Assembly: GCF_021764745.1 (NCBI RefSeq)
Contig: NZ_JAETXX010000004.1
Coordinates: 203,268-267,267 of the forward strand
DNA length: 64,000 nucleotides
Reading direction: 5' to 3'
Source of the DNA: Joostella atrarenae
GTDB lineage: Bacteria; Bacteroidota; Bacteroidia; Flavobacteriales; Flavobacteriaceae
The notes under the pieces were generated by a model. The model searched no databases. It was not told the DNA's origin and was given only the letters and a program-made list of their open reading frames with translations. Both the position numbers and the translations under genes were made by a program. Of this stretch, positions 17,726 through 26,474 are shown in pieces (position 1 is the first letter of the stretch; every line of letters begins with the position of its first letter).

Positions 17726-18337
17726 CCCTACTTTTTTAAGGATTTTTTTGTTTATTATCTTCTTTTTTAACCTAAAAATACGTGTATACCGTCTGTCAGT
17801 AGGATATTGTCTGCTTGAAGTTATATTATTGAATATTAAAGCTACTAATAACAAAATAAGACAACCTGTAAGAACTGGAGAAACCACATACATATACCCA
17901 AGACTTTTAACCTTTTCAGACCCTATTACAGCAATAAGAGCTGTTGCACCTCCTGGAGGATGCAATGTTTTGGTTATTTGCATTAATACTATCGAAAGTG
18001 CTACCGCTAAAGGCGCGGTAATCCAAATGATATCTGGCATTATTTGAAATACTGTAACACCTATTAAAGCAGATATAACATGACCTCCAATTAAGTTTCT
18101 TGGTTGCGCAAATGGACTTTGTATTGATCCATATACGAGTACACTAGACGCTCCGAAAGATCCTATTAAAAATAAATTTTCATAGTCTGTTAAAGACTCA
18201 CTATGAAAAAAAGCCATCAAACCTATTCCTATAAAGGCTCCAATAAAAGACCAAAAATGTTCTCTTATATCTATTAGAGTCTCTTTATAAACAACATACC
18301 TTGTTATTCTAGCGCTTCTTTTTATTTGTTTTTTCAA
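17714..18337 (-). CDS. HPP family membrane protein
   Basis: The 207 residues show four to five membrane helices and the family signature L-H-P-P-G-G-A-T-A-L (HPP at 126-128). Plant HPP proteins of plastids have been reported as nitrite transporters; for bacterial ones the function is not settled. Its position beside nap and a truncated globin fits nitrite or nitrate handling. Upstream, a TATTTTTG match on the minus strand (18382-18389) sits between the arms of an inverted repeat (18355-18362 and 18391-18398). Confidence 0.82.
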   Translation of the reverse strand: MKKQIKRSARITRYVVYKETLIDIREHFWSFIGAFIGIGLMAFFHSESLTDYENLFLIGSFGASSVLVYGSIQSPFAQPRNLIGGHVISALIGVTVFQIMPDIIWITAPLAVALSIVLMQITKTLHPPGGATALIAVIGSEKVKSLGYMYVVSPVLTGCLILLLVALIFNNITSSRQYPTDRRYTRIFRLKKKIINKKILKKVGLAS

Positions 18338-18354
18338 TGCCTATATTAAATTTC

Positions 18355-18398
18355 CTAGTGAACTATTTTTCAAACTCACTGCAAAAATAATTCACTAG
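18355..18398 (-). promoter_or_regulatory. Inverted repeat around the -7 box of the HPP gene
   Basis: CTAGTGAA (18355-18362) and TTCACTAG (18391-18398) are perfect complements 28 bp apart; the second adjoins the minus-strand -7 candidate at 18382-18389. A further TCACT lies at 18377-18381. This could be an operator pair. Confidence 0.4.
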
Positions 18399-18464
18399 AA
18401 AATGTTAGGCTATAAATTGAAATAATCAAACAAAATCATGTAAATAGTTGATAATTAAAAAAGA

Positions 18465-19412
18465 CTATGCCTTTTCAGCTACCATATGACTTAAAATATC
18501 TTTAGCCATTTTTTCAAGATCATAGTCATGCTGCCAATCCCAGTCTAATCTAGCTCTCGTATCGTCAATACTATCTGGCCATGAAGCCGCAATTTCTTGA
18601 CGGAAATCTGGATTATATTTAATTTTAAAATCAGGATAGTATTTTAACAACACAGAATACATGTCTTTTGGACAGAAACTAACCGCAGACACATTATATG
18701 AAGAACGTACACTGATATCCTCTTTAGGAGCGTCCATAAGATTTAATGTCGCTTTAATTGCATCTGGCATATACATCATAGGCAAATACATATCTTCCTT
18801 CAAGAAACATTCAAACTCTTCATTATTTATAGCAGCTCCAAAAATCTCTACAGCATAATCTGTAGTTCCACCTCCGGCAGCAGATTTATATCCAATTAAA
18901 CCAGGATACCTAATACTACGCACATCTACTCCATACTTTTCGAAGTAATAAGAACACCAACGTTCACCAGCAAGTTTTGAGATTCCATATACTGTAGTTG
19001 GATCCATAATACAATCTTGAGGTGTATTATCCATAGGTGTATTTTTCCCAAAAACAGCAATCGAAGATGGCCAATATATTTTATCTATCTTCCCTGCCTT
19101 TGCAAGCTCAAGTATATTTAGAAGACTATCCATATTTAATTTCCAAGTAAACAATGGATTCTTCTCTCCTACAGCAGACAAAATAGCTGCCAAATGGTAC
19201 ACTTGAGTTATTTTATATTTCTCAACAAGAGCTTCTAAACGATCGTTATCTAAAACATCTAATACTTCAAAAGTACAGTAATCAAACTTCGCTTTTGCAG
19301 CCTCGTTGATATCTGTAGCAATAATAGCATCCCCTCCGTACTTATCTGCTAAAGCTGCTGTAAGTTCAGATCCTAGTTGTCCTCCTGCTCCTGTAATTAA
19401 TATTTTGACCAT
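18465..19412 (-). CDS. L-threonine 3-dehydrogenase, SDR (epimerase-like) type
   Basis: The 315-residue protein has the extended SDR fold: G-A-G-G-Q-L-G at 8-14 binds NAD, and the catalytic Y-G-I-S-K is near 141-145. The block P-G-L-I-G-Y-K-S-A-A-G-G-G-T-T-D-Y-A-V-E-I-F is characteristic of SDR-type threonine dehydrogenases (as in animals and Flavobacterium) and not of sugar epimerases. It oxidises threonine to 2-amino-3-oxobutyrate. It appears to be a single-gene unit. Confidence 0.85.
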   Translation of the reverse strand: MVKILITGAGGQLGSELTAALADKYGGDAIIATDINEAAKAKFDYCTFEVLDVLDNDRLEALVEKYKITQVYHLAAILSAVGEKNPLFTWKLNMDSLLNILELAKAGKIDKIYWPSSIAVFGKNTPMDNTPQDCIMDPTTVYGISKLAGERWCSYYFEKYGVDVRSIRYPGLIGYKSAAGGGTTDYAVEIFGAAINNEEFECFLKEDMYLPMMYMPDAIKATLNLMDAPKEDISVRSSYNVSAVSFCPKDMYSVLLKYYPDFKIKYNPDFRQEIAASWPDSIDDTRARLDWDWQHDYDLEKMAKDILSHMVAEKA

Positions 19413-19635
19413 ATATATATTTAAAAATTCTTAAAAAATAATCTTTTGAAAAGTTTAAATTTTCATTTTCGCAAATATCTTTAATTTTTAAAAGATTATC
19501 CCTACAAATAACATTTTTTTAAAGAAATAATCCACCTAAAATATGCCTAATTAGTAGGCTGATACTTTTTTACGACAAAGCTAGTCATCGAATCTATAAA
19601 ATCATTACTTTTGTTTAAAGAATTTCTTATTTAGC

Positions 19636-20535
19636 ATGAACATTGTAAAGGAAAATTTCAGTATAAAAGACCTAGAAAATCTTTCAGGTATAAAAGCTCA
19701 CACCATACGTATATGGGAAAAACGCTACAACTTATTAGAGCCTGAAAGAACTGAAACTAATATTAGGTTTTACTCTCTGAAAAATTTACAAAAACTCTTA
19801 AACATAACTTCATTATATAACAACGGATATAAAATATCTAAAATTGCTAAAATTTCTGATGCTGATATTCAAATATTGGTAAGAGAAATCTCTTCTAAAA
19901 ACACTAATGAAAGCCATATTTTAAATGATTTGAAAATGGCTATGATGAATTTTGATCAAGCACTTTTCTATGCTGTTTATAATAACCTTTTAGCAGAGAG
20001 ATCTTTTCGTGAAGTATTTTTTGATGTATTCATTCCTTTTTTAGAAGAATTGGGAATGTTATGGCAAACGGCTACAATAACGCCCGCTCATGAGCACTTT
20101 ATAACACATCTTATCAAACAGAAGATTATTATAAACACCGAAAAGCTTCAGCAAGCTAATCCAACAAATAATAGCAAGGTGTTTGTTTTATTTCTTCCTG
20201 ATAATGAAATTCATGAAATTGGACTTCTTTATTTGAACTATGAAATTATGCTCCGTGGATACAAATCTATTTATCTGGGACAAACACTTCCTATTCATGG
20301 GCTTCAAAACATAGCCAATCATCATGAGAATATTATTTTCCTTTCTTATTTTACAATCAGCCCAGCAAAAGAACTAGTAGAAACTTATCTAGAAGAGTTA
20401 AATGATTGCATCAATACTGATAAAAAGCATGATATTTGGGTTCTAGGGCATCAAATCATAAACTTAGAGCTCTCTGAGAAATTTGATAACGTAACGCTGT
20501 TTCATAAAATAAATGAAGCGATAGAAAGATTATAG
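19636..20535 (+). CDS. MerR-family regulator with B12-binding domain (CarH/LitR-like)
   Basis: An N-terminal MerR helix-turn-helix (about 8-75; H-T-I-R-I-W-E-K-R-Y) is followed by a four-helix bundle (about 90-165) and a cobalamin-binding Rossmann-like domain (about 180-299). Key residues of light-sensing CarH proteins are present: W143-x9-E153-H154 in the bundle and E191-x-H193-x2-G196 for base-off B12 ligation. CarH binds adenosylcobalamin and represses carotenoid genes in the dark; light releases it. No carotenoid gene is near, so targets are unknown. A TACTTTTG -7 candidate is at 19606-19613. The gene converges with the TlpA-like gene. Confidence 0.87.
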   Translation: MNIVKENFSIKDLENLSGIKAHTIRIWEKRYNLLEPERTETNIRFYSLKNLQKLLNITSLYNNGYKISKIAKISDADIQILVREISSKNTNESHILNDLKMAMMNFDQALFYAVYNNLLAERSFREVFFDVFIPFLEELGMLWQTATITPAHEHFITHLIKQKIIINTEKLQQANPTNNSKVFVLFLPDNEIHEIGLLYLNYEIMLRGYKSIYLGQTLPIHGLQNIANHHENIIFLSYFTISPAKELVETYLEELNDCINTDKKHDIWVLGHQIINLELSEKFDNVTLFHKINEAIERL

Positions 20536-20537
20536 CA

Positions 20538-21098
20538 CTAATCTTTTATTAGATTATCTAAAAGCTCCCTCACGCTATCACTGTTCCAATTAGCTGCTCC
20601 TTTTTCATTTATAACAATCTCACCGCTCTTATTTATAAGGTAAGAAGCCGGAATAGAGCTTGATGATAATTGTGCTGGTGCATTTGCTAAAGCGCTATAA
20701 ACAGGAAAAGTATAATTATGCTTTTCAACAAAACTTGTTGTTACTTCTTGCTTCTCATTGCTTACAAACAAAAAAGTAACCTGATCACCATAATCGGTAT
20801 ACAATTTTTGAAAAGAAGGCATTTCTGCAATGCAAGGAGGACACCAAGTAGCCCAAAGATTAATCAATAAAATCTCCCCTTTAGCACTTTCTAAATTAAA
20901 ATGCTCTCCATTCTGATTAAGCAACTTCCAATTATAGTCCTTCAGTACTTCACGACTTTCAACAGACTCAATCCCTGGTGTAAAAGCAAAAATTCTATTA
21001 ACAAAAACCTTAACATGCGTACCAATAGGAGTAAATAAAATTACTAATATTAGTACTAGGAAAAGTAAATTACTAATCTTTGATTTATCTATCTTCAA
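20538..21098 (-). CDS. TlpA/ResA-like thioredoxin-fold protein
   Basis: One N-terminal membrane anchor (about 9-27) precedes a periplasmic thioredoxin domain with the redox motif W-C-P-P-C (C86, C89) and a cis-proline context S-S-I-P-A-S-Y near 152-158. Such proteins reduce apocytochrome c or other envelope thiols. The nap cytochromes are nearby, but several genes intervene, so a link to their maturation is only possible. 186 residues, normal for ResA/TlpA. Confidence 0.87.
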   Translation of the reverse strand: MKIDKSKISNLLFLVLILVILFTPIGTHVKVFVNRIFAFTPGIESVESREVLKDYNWKLLNQNGEHFNLESAKGEILLINLWATWCPPCIAEMPSFQKLYTDYGDQVTFLFVSNEKQEVTTSFVEKHNYTFPVYSALANAPAQLSSSSIPASYLINKSGEIVINEKGAANWNSDSVRELLDNLIKD

Positions 21099-21110
21099 AA
21101 CTTATAAATT

Positions 21111-21149
21111 AAAAAGTGCACCTTCACAATTTATGAAAGTACACTTTTT
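21111..21149 (-). terminator. Terminator of the RskA-like lipoprotein gene
   Basis: AAAAAGTGCAC and GTACACTTTTT are the ends of a 16-bp stem (two G-U pairs) with a 7-nt loop, located just after the lipoprotein stop on the minus strand. Confidence 0.7.
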
Positions 21150-21179
21150 CAGCAATGATATATTTAATATTACGTTAAT

Positions 21180-22070
21180 TTATCTAGTTACAGATCCTGT
21201 AGGTAAACTACCTAAATTCAACCCTAAATCATGTGTAGTCGGTGCAGTCTCTGTTCCTGCAGCTCCTGCCAAAGGTTTTAAAGTAAATGGCGCAGGAGAG
21301 TTATCTGGAGAAGGCTCAACAGAAATAACAACCGTCTTCCCTCTCACATCTAAAGGAAAAGTAAAACCATCAGGTGCGTTTAAGAAAAAATCTTCACCTG
21401 GCACTGGTGGGCCAGCATTTGCCTCTGTACCACTAAAAGGGTTTCCACTATCTACAGCATCAAATTCTGTAAACGTCCCCGTACTTAAAGGGCCTTCTTC
21501 TGCTACAACCCATCCTTCATAAACCCAACCAGCTGGAAGTGTTGGTAAATCTAGTCCTGCTGCAGGAGGTGCACCAGGAATTCCGAACCAAATTCCATTT
21601 TCATCATTCCCGTTATTAGTTCCAGTTTCATCAGTTGGAGTTCTTAGGAAAAAACTACCTGTAGCTCCACTGAAGTCTCCCACAATTCCTGTTGTTAATG
21701 AGGCACTGTCATTAGAGAAATCACCCACTAATATTTTAGTATCTGCTGGAGCAGGATCAGAATCATTTGTTGGCTCTATGGAAAGAACAAATGTAGTTGC
21801 AGCGTCCAATATAGACTCTTCAATAGCAAAATCTGTCTGAGAGAGTTCTCCGTCTGCATTCACCGAAAATACTCCAGTACTCACTGGACTTCCGTTAACT
21901 ATAATCCAACCTTCATACATATAATCAGCTCCAAGGTCTTCGAGGCCATCAATATTTAATGTAAGTGTATCTACATCTACACCATTATTATCGTCATCAT
22001 CACTACACGATACAAACAAAAGAGATCCCACAAGCAATGCTGCCAAACCATTTCTTATAATTTTTTTCAT
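21180..22070 (-). CDS. Lipoprotein with two RskA C-terminal-like domains
   Basis: A lipoprotein signal (L-F-V-S-C, C22) leads into an acidic linker. Two similar segments follow, at about 45-120 and 175-275: each has Y-E-G-W-[IV]-[IV], then S-T-G-x-F, and ends with [LI]-S-[IV]-E-P-[TS]-x-D. This pattern is the extracytoplasmic (RskA/K-type) domain of anti-sigma factors, where Y-x-x-W-V-V...G-x-F...E-P-x-G-S is conserved. Here no anti-sigma helix or membrane span is present; the domain stands alone, duplicated, as a lipoprotein. Ligand and role are not known. It lies 57 bp after the Crp/Fnr gene on the same strand. Confidence 0.7.
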   Translation of the reverse strand: MKKIIRNGLAALLVGSLLFVSCSDDDDNNGVDVDTLTLNIDGLEDLGADYMYEGWIIVNGSPVSTGVFSVNADGELSQTDFAIEESILDAATTFVLSIEPTNDSDPAPADTKILVGDFSNDSASLTTGIVGDFSGATGSFFLRTPTDETGTNNGNDENGIWFGIPGAPPAAGLDLPTLPAGWVYEGWVVAEEGPLSTGTFTEFDAVDSGNPFSGTEANAGPPVPGEDFFLNAPDGFTFPLDVRGKTVVISVEPSPDNSPAPFTLKPLAGAAGTETAPTTHDLGLNLGSLPTGSVTR

Positions 22071-22127
22071 AACATTTTGATTTAATTATTATAAGTCTAA
22101 GTTATGAATTGTAAAACCCAAGAAATG

Positions 22128-22808
22128 TTAGCTAGCTAACATTTCTCGATTTTTAGATAAAATAATCTCTTTTCTATCATAAACTAGCAGTCCTTCATCC
22201 TTTAAATCATTAAACAAACAATTAAGAGTAGGCCTAGAAGTTCCCAGTAAACTAGCCATATCTTTTTGTGTATAGGGATGTTTTATAATACGATTCCCTG
22301 TGTATTTACAATCATATCCGTATTCCTCTGAAAGTTCTTTTAGAAATTCTACAAGTCTAGATTTAGCATCTTTAAATAGCAGTATTGACAAGCGTCTTTC
22401 AATCTTTTTAAAACGAAGTCCTATAAACTTATATATTTTTAAGCTGAAGTGTTGATTGTCTCTCATTAAGTCCAAAATTGTATCCAAAGACAAACAACAG
22501 ATACTTGTGTCGGACAATGCCATTGCGAACTCATTTCTGTTTTCTTCGCCTATAATTGCTTTTTCACCAAAAACATCTCCTTTTCCATGAATACTTTTTA
22601 CAATCTCTCTTCCATCTTCTGTATAGTAACCAATTTTCACTTTTCCACTTTCTATCAGAAAGATCTTATCTGAATTATCTTTTTCAAAATATATATAATC
22701 TTCCTTAGAATATTCCTGAAAAACATGTGCCTCTTTATAATTATCAAACTTATGCGGACATAGAATATTAAAAAGATTTACGTCTATTAGTGACCATGTA
22801 CATGCCAT
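22128..22808 (-). CDS. Crp/Fnr-family transcriptional regulator
   Basis: The 226 residues have a cyclic-nucleotide-binding-type beta-roll (about 22-115; G-K-V-K-I-G-Y near 55-61 and G-D-V-F-G-E-K-A near 77-84), a long dimer helix (about 118-145) and a winged helix (about 150-220; Q-K-D-M-A-S-L-L-G-T-S-R-P-T). Six cysteines are present (3, 17, 104, 105, 167, 197), but they do not match the C20-C23-C29-C122 spacing of E. coli FNR, so an iron-sulfur sensor is not shown. It is a candidate regulator of the nap, globin and HPP genes. Confidence 0.87.
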   Translation of the reverse strand: MACTWSLIDVNLFNILCPHKFDNYKEAHVFQEYSKEDYIYFEKDNSDKIFLIESGKVKIGYYTEDGREIVKSIHGKGDVFGEKAIIGEENRNEFAMALSDTSICCLSLDTILDLMRDNQHFSLKIYKFIGLRFKKIERRLSILLFKDAKSRLVEFLKELSEEYGYDCKYTGNRIIKHPYTQKDMASLLGTSRPTLNCLFNDLKDEGLLVYDRKEIILSKNREMLAS

Positions 22809-22865
22809 TTTGATGATTTTAAGTTACTGGTTAGTAATAAAGTCGATAAAATGATCAAGTACTTA

Positions 22866-22898
22866 CAAAAAAAAAGCTCCCGATTTCTCGAGAGCTTT
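22866..22898 (-). terminator. Terminator of the aconitase gene
   Basis: AAAGCTCCCGA / TCGAGAGCTTT form an 11-bp stem with one G-U pair; on the minus strand a run of nine T follows. Confidence 0.8.
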
Positions 22899-22921
22899 AA
22901 ATATATATTCTGAATACTTAC

Positions 22922-25186
22922 CTAAGAAGCATTTTCTTTTTTAATAAGATTCAATGCAGATCCTTCATTATACCATGCAATCTGAGAATTGTTATAAGTA
23001 TGATTTAACTTAATAACATCTTTAGATCCATCTGCATGAACAATCTCTAATGTAAGAGGCTTGTCTGGCGCAAACTCATTAAGATCTAAAAAGTTGAAAG
23101 TATCATCTTCTTGAATAAGATCATAATCGTTTTCACTTGCAAAAGTCAATCCTAACATCCCTTGTTTCTTAAGGTTTGTTTCGTGAATACGAGCAAAAGA
23201 TTTTACAATTACAGCGGCAACACCTAAATGTCTAGGCTCCATTGCTGCGTGCTCTCTAGAAGAACCTTCTCCATAGTTATGATCTCCAACTACTACAGAA
23301 TAAACTCCTTTTGCTTTATAATCACGAGCTACATCTGGAACTCCTCCAAACTCACCTGTTAATTGATTTTTCACAAAGTTTGTTTTCTTACCAAAAGCAT
23401 TCACAGCTCCGATAAGCATATTATTAGAAATGTTATCTAAATGCCCACGGTAACGTAACCAAGGTCCAGCCATAGAAATATGGTCTGTTGTACATTTACC
23501 AAAAGCTTTAATTAACAATTTAGCTCCTTTAATTTCACTTCCTATTGGCTCAAAAGGTGTTAATAACTGTAGTCTTTCTGAATCTGGACTTACAGAAACG
23601 TTAACTCCAGTACCATCAACCAAAGGCTCTACATATCCTGCATCTTCTACAGCAAATCCTTCTGGTGGTAACTCTATACCTCTAGGCTCATCTAATTTTA
23701 CCTCTTCTCCATCTTCATTAAGAAGTGTGTCTGTCATCGGGTTGAAGTCTAAGCGTCCAGAAATTGCAATTGCAGCAACCATCTCTGGAGACCCTACAAA
23801 AGCGTGCGTATTTGGATTACCATCCGCACGTTTCGAGAAGTTTCTATTGAATGAATGTACAATAGTGTTTTTCTCTTCTCCTTTTAAATCACTTCTATCC
23901 CATTGACCAATACAAGGTCCACAAGCGTTTGTGAATATTGTAGCATCTAAGTCTTCAAATATTTTTAGGATTCCGTCACGGTCAGCAGTAAAACGTATTT
24001 GCTCCGAACCTGGATTAATCCCAAAATCTGACTTCGCTTTAATCTTTTTATCTACCGCTTGTTTTGCAATAGAAGCAGCTCTTGTTAGATCTTCATAAGA
24101 AGAGTTTGTACAAGATCCGATTAATCCCCAGTCAACTTTTAAAGGCCAACCATTTTCTTTAGCTTTTTCACCTAGCTGTCCAACTGGAGTAGCTAAATCT
24201 GGTGTAAAAGGTCCATTTAAATGTGGTCTTAATTCATCTAAATTGATTTCAATAACTTCATCAAAATACTGCTCAGGATTAGCATAAACTTCATCATCTC
24301 CTGTTAAGTATTCACGTACTTCATTAGCTGCATCTGCAACATCTGCTCTATCTGTAGAACGTAAATAACGCTCCATAGAATCGTCATAACCAAATGTAGA
24401 AGTTGTAGCTCCTACTTCAGCTCCCATGTTACAAATAGTACCTTTACCAGTACAAGAAAGGTTTTTTGCCCCTTCTCCAAAATATTCTATAATTGCTCCA
24501 GTTCCTCCTTTTACAGTAAGGATTCCAGCTACTTTAAGAATTACATCTTTTGCTGAAGTCCATCCGTTAAGACTTCCTGTTAATTTTACTCCAATTAGCT
24601 TAGGGAATTTTAGCTCCCATGCCATTCCTGCCATAACATCTACAGCATCAGCTCCACCAACACCAATAGCTACCATTCCTAATCCACCTGCATTTACAGT
24701 GTGAGAATCGGTACCGATCATCATTCCACCTGGGAATGCATAGTTTTCTAAAACTACTTGGTGAATAATTCCAGCTCCTGGTTTCCAGAAACCAATTCCA
24801 TATTTATTAGATACTGAACCAAGAAAATCGAATACTTCATTACTTGTTTCATTTGCACGCTTTAAATCTGGTGCAGCACCTTGTTTCGCTTGGATTAAGT
24901 GATCACAATGTACCGTTGTTGGAACCGCTACTTTTGGTTTTCCAGCTTGCATAAACTGTAAAAGTGCCATTTGAGCAGTTGCATCTTGACACGCAATTCT
25001 GTCTGGTGCAAAATCAACATAATCTTTACCTCTTGTAAAAGCCTCTGTTGGTTTCCCTTCCCAAAGGTGAGAATAAAGAATTTTCTCCGATAAGGTTAGT
25101 GGCTTACCTGTTAGCTCACGAGCTTTGTCTACTCGTTCAGCCATAGTAGCATAAACCTTCTTAATCATATCAATATCAAAAGCCAT
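22922..25186 (-). CDS. Aconitate hydratase
   Basis: Aconitase interconverts citrate and isocitrate in the TCA cycle using a [4Fe-4S] cluster. The 754 residues are of the mitochondrial-type length. Visible landmarks: [12 protein letters not shown] near 157-168, the cluster cysteine in G-S-C-T-N-S-S near 355-361, the second pair in A-C-G-P-C-I-G-Q-W near 420-428, and the C-terminal [14 protein letters not shown] near 636-649. It seems monocistronic, ending in a terminator; no consensus promoter could be found in the 328-bp upstream gap. Confidence 0.94.
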   Translation of the reverse strand: MAFDIDMIKKVYATMAERVDKARELTGKPLTLSEKILYSHLWEGKPTEAFTRGKDYVDFAPDRIACQDATAQMALLQFMQAGKPKVAVPTTVHCDHLIQAKQGAAPDLKRANETSNEVFDFLGSVSNKYGIGFWKPGAGIIHQVVLENYAFPGGMMIGTDSHTVNAGGLGMVAIGVGGADAVDVMAGMAWELKFPKLIGVKLTGSLNGWTSAKDVILKVAGILTVKGGTGAIIEYFGEGAKNLSCTGKGTICNMGAEVGATTSTFGYDDSMERYLRSTDRADVADAANEVREYLTGDDEVYANPEQYFDEVIEINLDELRPHLNGPFTPDLATPVGQLGEKAKENGWPLKVDWGLIGSCTNSSYEDLTRAASIAKQAVDKKIKAKSDFGINPGSEQIRFTADRDGILKIFEDLDATIFTNACGPCIGQWDRSDLKGEEKNTIVHSFNRNFSKRADGNPNTHAFVGSPEMVAAIAISGRLDFNPMTDTLLNEDGEEVKLDEPRGIELPPEGFAVEDAGYVEPLVDGTGVNVSVSPDSERLQLLTPFEPIGSEIKGAKLLIKAFGKCTTDHISMAGPWLRYRGHLDNISNNMLIGAVNAFGKKTNFVKNQLTGEFGGVPDVARDYKAKGVYSVVVGDHNYGEGSSREHAAMEPRHLGVAAVIVKSFARIHETNLKKQGMLGLTFASENDYDLIQEDDTFNFLDLNEFAPDKPLTLEIVHADGSKDVIKLNHTYNNSQIAWYNEGSALNLIKKENAS

Positions 25187-25514
25187 ATTATTTTGTATAT
25201 TATTTAATTTGAAAGTCCTGCGAAAATACGAAAAACCAAAGAGTTATTAAAGTTTTTAAGAAAACATTCAGGAGTCTATCTTATTTTAGAAATAATTCAT
25301 GAAAAAATAATTTTCAATAAATTTAATGTAAAATAAAATATCGTTTTTTATGATATAGTCAAAATATGAACTCTAAAAATTAGAACCCCTTAGTAAATAA
25401 ATAGATTGACTACCAAAGTCGTAGTATTTTGTTAAAAAAATATATTCTATTTTATAGAAAAACCCCGCTTATCATTAAGAAATAAGCTTTTTTAAATGAA
25501 GTAAAACGATTAGA
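25187..25514. other. Intergenic region between aconitase and moxR
   Basis: This 328-bp AT-rich stretch contains no gene I can support. A weak hairpin (GCTTAT 25467-25472 with ATAAGC 25482-25487, then GGGGTTTTT on the minus strand) may terminate the moxR operon. No strong promoter for the aconitase gene was seen. Confidence 0.5.
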
Positions 25515-26468
25515 TTAAAATAAGGAAGTTATGATTTTCTCAACAGACAACCCTTCAGCATCGGCCTTATAATTTCTCAAAATTCTATGTCTTAGAATTC
25601 CAGTCGCCACAGCTTGTACATCTTCTATATCTGGAGAGAATTTACCATTTACTAGCGCATGTGTTTTTGCCGCAAGAATTAAGTTCTGAGAAGCTCTAGG
25701 TCCCGCTCCCCAGTCTACATACTCATTAACCAAATCTGTAGCCAATTCTGAATTAGGTCTAGTTTTACCTACTAATCTCACTGCGTATTCCACAACATTA
25801 TCTGCTACAGGAACACGGCGAATTAAATGATGTATTTCTATAATTTCTGAAGCTGAAAATAAAGGCTTCACTTTTGTAGTTACATCTATAGTTGTTGCTT
25901 TCACTACAGCGACCTCCTCTTCAAAAGAAGGATAACCAAGTTCGATGGCAAACATAAAACGATCTAATTGAGCCTCTGGCAGCGGATAAGTTCCTTCTTG
26001 CTCAATTGGATTTTGTGTTGCTAAAACAAAGTATGGTAAATTTAACTGGTATTGGTGTCCAGCTACTGTAACCGATCTTTCTTGCATTGCCTCTAAAAGT
26101 GCAGCTTGCGTTTTAGGAGGCGTACGATTAATCTCATCTGCTAAGATAATATTAGCAAAAATTGGTCCTTTAAGAAACTTAAACTCTCTATTTGTATCGA
26201 GAATTTCACTTCCTAAAATATCACTAGGCATAAGATCTGGAGTAAATTGAATCCTCTTAAAATCTAAACCTAAGGCAGTCGCAATTGTATTAACCATTAA
26301 CGTTTTCGCCAACCCAGGAACACCTATCAAAAGGGCGTGCCCTCCAGAATATATCGCCAATAAAATTTCATCGACAACTTCTTCTTGCCCAATAATCACT
26401 TTTGCAATTTCTTGCTTTAAGGCTTTATGCTTCTTAACTAGGTTTTCTACAGCGGCAACGTCAGACAT
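25515..26468 (-). CDS. MoxR-family AAA+ ATPase
   Basis: This 317-residue AAA+ protein has Walker A G-V-P-G-L-A-K-T near 53-60, Walker [10 protein letters not shown] near 110-118, sensor A-T-Q-N-P near 152-156 and the C-terminal AAA lid. MoxR proteins act as chaperones that assemble cofactor-containing or von Willebrand-domain complexes; here the VWA partner genes that usually follow are missing downstream. It is the last gene of an operon with two peptidyl-prolyl isomerases (6-bp gap to surA), hinting at a role in envelope protein quality. Confidence 0.9.
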   Translation of the reverse strand: MSDVAAVENLVKKHKALKQEIAKVIIGQEEVVDEILLAIYSGGHALLIGVPGLAKTLMVNTIATALGLDFKRIQFTPDLMPSDILGSEILDTNREFKFLKGPIFANIILADEINRTPPKTQAALLEAMQERSVTVAGHQYQLNLPYFVLATQNPIEQEGTYPLPEAQLDRFMFAIELGYPSFEEEVAVVKATTIDVTTKVKPLFSASEIIEIHHLIRRVPVADNVVEYAVRLVGKTRPNSELATDLVNEYVDWGAGPRASQNLILAAKTHALVNGKFSPDIEDVQAVATGILRHRILRNYKADAEGLSVEKIITSLF

Positions 26469-26474
26469 GGATTA

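Noticed and set aside
18465..19412. UDP-glucose 4-epimerase
   Set aside because: The G-G-G-T-T-D-Y-A block and lack of sugar-nucleotide motifs fit SDR-type threonine dehydrogenase better.
22128..22808. True oxygen-sensing FNR
   Set aside because: Cysteines at 3, 17, 104, 105, 167 and 197 do not match the known FNR cluster spacing; kept as Crp/Fnr family only.
25187..25514. Small gene or riboswitch upstream of aconitase
   Set aside because: No open frame with support and no recognisable conserved structure; only a weak hairpin is seen.
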